Both the position numbers and the translations under genes were made by a program. Below the pieces are notes generated by a model. It saw only the letters and a program-made list of their open reading frames with translations, searched no databases and was not told where the DNA came from. From Paraferrimonas sedimenticola (GTDB taxonomy: Bacteria; Pseudomonadota; Gammaproteobacteria; Enterobacterales; Shewanellaceae), in the NCBI RefSeq assembly GCF_002282855.1, contig NZ_NRIR01000004.1, positions 1 to 64,000 on the forward strand: a DNA stretch of 64,000 bases, given 5' to 3'. This document shows, one piece after another, positions 63,019 to 64,000 of this stretch; positions within the stretch are counted from its first letter, which is position 1; each line of letters begins with the position of its first letter.

Positions 63019-63047
63019 AAAAAATCGAGGCCCCTAGGCCCCGATTC
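63019..63047 (-). terminator. Rho-independent terminator after the truncated haemoglobin
   Basis: On the minus strand AATCG-G-GGCC-TAGG-GGCC-T-CGATT is followed by TTTTTT (A-run at about 63019-63024 on the plus strand). Confidence 0.8.
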
Positions 63048-63062
63048 ACAGTTGGATTTGGG

Positions 63063-63422
63063 CTATACACCCACCACTTGGGGGCGAAGGCTGTAAAAGA
63101 TATACAGGATCTCGCCTTTTTCTGTGGCGCCAATGCCGTTGCGTTCCAGCGCTGTCATCACATCATCCACCGCTGCCATGTACTCTTGGTCGCTGATGTT
63201 CATGTGTTTGTGCGCCGCCAGCATATCTTTGCCTTCATAGATCTGCGGGCCGCCGCTGCCGGAGATAAAGAAAGCGGCAACGTTAGCTTTTAGTCGCTCG
63301 AGATTGCTGCCGGCAAATCGCGCCGCGATGCTGGCATTGTCTAGGTGTAAATCGACGACGTCGTTGGAAATCTTGCGAATTCCTTCTTCACCGCCAAGTC
63401 GTTCAAACAGTGATGCGGACAT
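63063..63422 (-). CDS. Group I truncated haemoglobin
   Basis: The protein has 119 residues in the 2-on-2 globin fold. Features are LFERLGGEEGIRKISNDVV at the start, the Gly pair in SGSGGPQIYEGKDM, and the proximal heme ligand His71 in AAHKHMN. It binds oxygen or nitric oxide in the cytoplasm, probably for NO detoxification or signalling. The GGTTGT-N4-ACAACC dyad upstream may be its operator, and a terminator follows. Confidence 0.92.
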   Translation of the reverse strand: MSASLFERLGGEEGIRKISNDVVDLHLDNASIAARFAGSNLERLKANVAAFFISGSGGPQIYEGKDMLAAHKHMNISDQEYMAAVDDVMTALERNGIGATEKGEILYIFYSLRPQVVGV

Positions 63423-63451
63423 AGTTCCATCCTTTTAGTGATTTCAAATTC

Positions 63452-63467
63452 GGTTGTTGCGACAACC
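63452..63467. promoter_or_regulatory. Dyad GGTTGT-TGCG-ACAACC upstream of the truncated haemoglobin
   Basis: A perfect 6-bp inverted repeat with a 4-base spacer lies 30 bases before the globin start. It is likely an operator; it does not match the NsrR or NorR consensus known to me. Confidence 0.45.
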
Positions 63468-63527
63468 CTTTGAGTCTAGGCCAGCGCGTCATTTCAATTA
63501 TGAGATTAGTATGAGAATTACTGAGTT

Positions 63528-64000
63528 TTAGGCCTGAGTCAGCCGATAACCCATACCGCGAACCGTCTCAATTCGATGAGCTTGGTTCGCCATTTTTCGT
63601 CTCAAATTAGTAATGATCGCATCCACCACATTGGAACTGGTGCTGTATTCAATGCCCCACACCACCTTTAGCAAGTACTCGCGAGATACCGCTTGCCCAA
63701 TCTGACTGGATAGCAGGCTAACCACCTTAAACTCCAACCCAGTTAGCGGTATCGACTCGCCATCCACCAGCAAACACTGGTGCGCCGCATCGAGCAATTG
63801 GTCAGGCTGCAACCCCAACTCTTTGGTGAGCAAGCCATGCAACCAGCCTCTAACTGAGGCAGGGCCCATATCTAACACTGCACCGTGATAGCTTTGCTCG
63901 CCCAAGCTGGACGACAATTCAGTGTGCGGAGTAAACCCAAGAAAACCTGCGGTTTGCGCATAGGGAGCCAAGTCGTTTACCGCTAAATACACCAGTCGCA
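63528..64000 (-). CDS. OmpR-family response regulator, C-terminal part cut by the right edge
   Basis: The visible 157 codons run open to the right edge, so the protein continues outside; a GTG at 63992 could start it but leaves no full receiver domain. The C-terminal winged-helix DNA-binding domain is complete, PLTGLEFKVVSLLSSQIGQAVSREYLLKVVW then NVVDAIITNLRRKM and TVRGMGYRLTQA. The N-terminal residues have receiver-like features only in part. Its partner kinase, if any, lies beyond the window. Confidence 0.82.
   Translation of the reverse strand, partial: RLVYLAVNDLAPYAQTAGFLGFTPHTELSSSLGEQSYHGAVLDMGPASVRGWLHGLLTKELGLQPDQLLDAAHQCLLVDGESIPLTGLEFKVVSLLSSQIGQAVSREYLLKVVWGIEYSTSSNVVDAIITNLRRKMANQAHRIETVRGMGYRLTQA

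Overview
The window reads as a chromosomal segment of a marine gammaproteobacterium of the Alteromonadales, closest in flavour to Shewanella or Ferrimonas. The reasons are the kdsA-sirB1-sirB2-prmC-prfA-hemA / lolB-ispE-prs block, a Tat-exported flavocytochrome c reductase with a separate tetraheme cytochrome, a kefG-kefB pair, and a Met-Leu-Gln tRNA array. This assignment is inference; no rRNA is present. Genes are tightly packed and mostly ordinary. The exception is the AT-rich first 1.7 kb.

Layout. 1-1745: a possible gene tail from the left edge, an unknown secreted protein, then about 750 bases with no gene that hold a GC-rich multi-hairpin block (probable structured RNA), an IS21-like end remnant and REP-like repeats. 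1746-5053: LysR, an Ntn-type amide hydrolase, an SDR and a Cys-rich CWC protein. 5241-14648: housekeeping block for KDO synthesis, release-factor methylation, tetrapyrroles, lipoprotein localisation, isoprenoids and PRPP. 14792-21335: flippase, VOC lipoprotein, flavocytochrome and cytochrome, LysR, TetR, GNAT. 21372-22078: seven tRNAs on the minus strand with a stringent-type promoter. 22327-26517: a 1396-residue formate dehydrogenase fused to a GltD-like module. 26827-36078: cysteine synthase with an Lrp-type regulator, exported cyclophilin, M13 peptidase, alcohol dehydrogenase, KefG-KefB. 36030-47253: regulators, small lipoproteins, L,D-transpeptidase and MepK-like peptidase, globin-coupled diguanylate cyclase, a PhoD-like phosphatase, a TetR/oxidoreductase pair, an aldo-keto reductase and an LRR lipoprotein. 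47446-53699: homocysteine methyltransferase operon with an XRE regulator, a chemoreceptor, DUF2061, LysR. 53798-64000: thioredoxin-CcdA-HAD operon, PAS-GGDEF, lipase-like hydrolase, SOS-boxed helicase, BamA-like barrel, CDGSH-glutamate synthase-like protein, truncated haemoglobin, and the cut end of an OmpR-type regulator.

Themes. Much of the accessory content serves redox chemistry and envelope maintenance, and many divergent gene pairs carry readable operator candidates. These include paired TetR-type sites, tandem repeats of 16, 21 and 48 bp spacing, a LexA box, a FliA promoter, a Fur box over an unlisted 50-residue membrane protein, an Lrp-type box and an FNR-like site. No CRISPR array, prophage or intact insertion sequence was found. 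The strongest candidate for something undescribed is the structured block at about 1190-1412.
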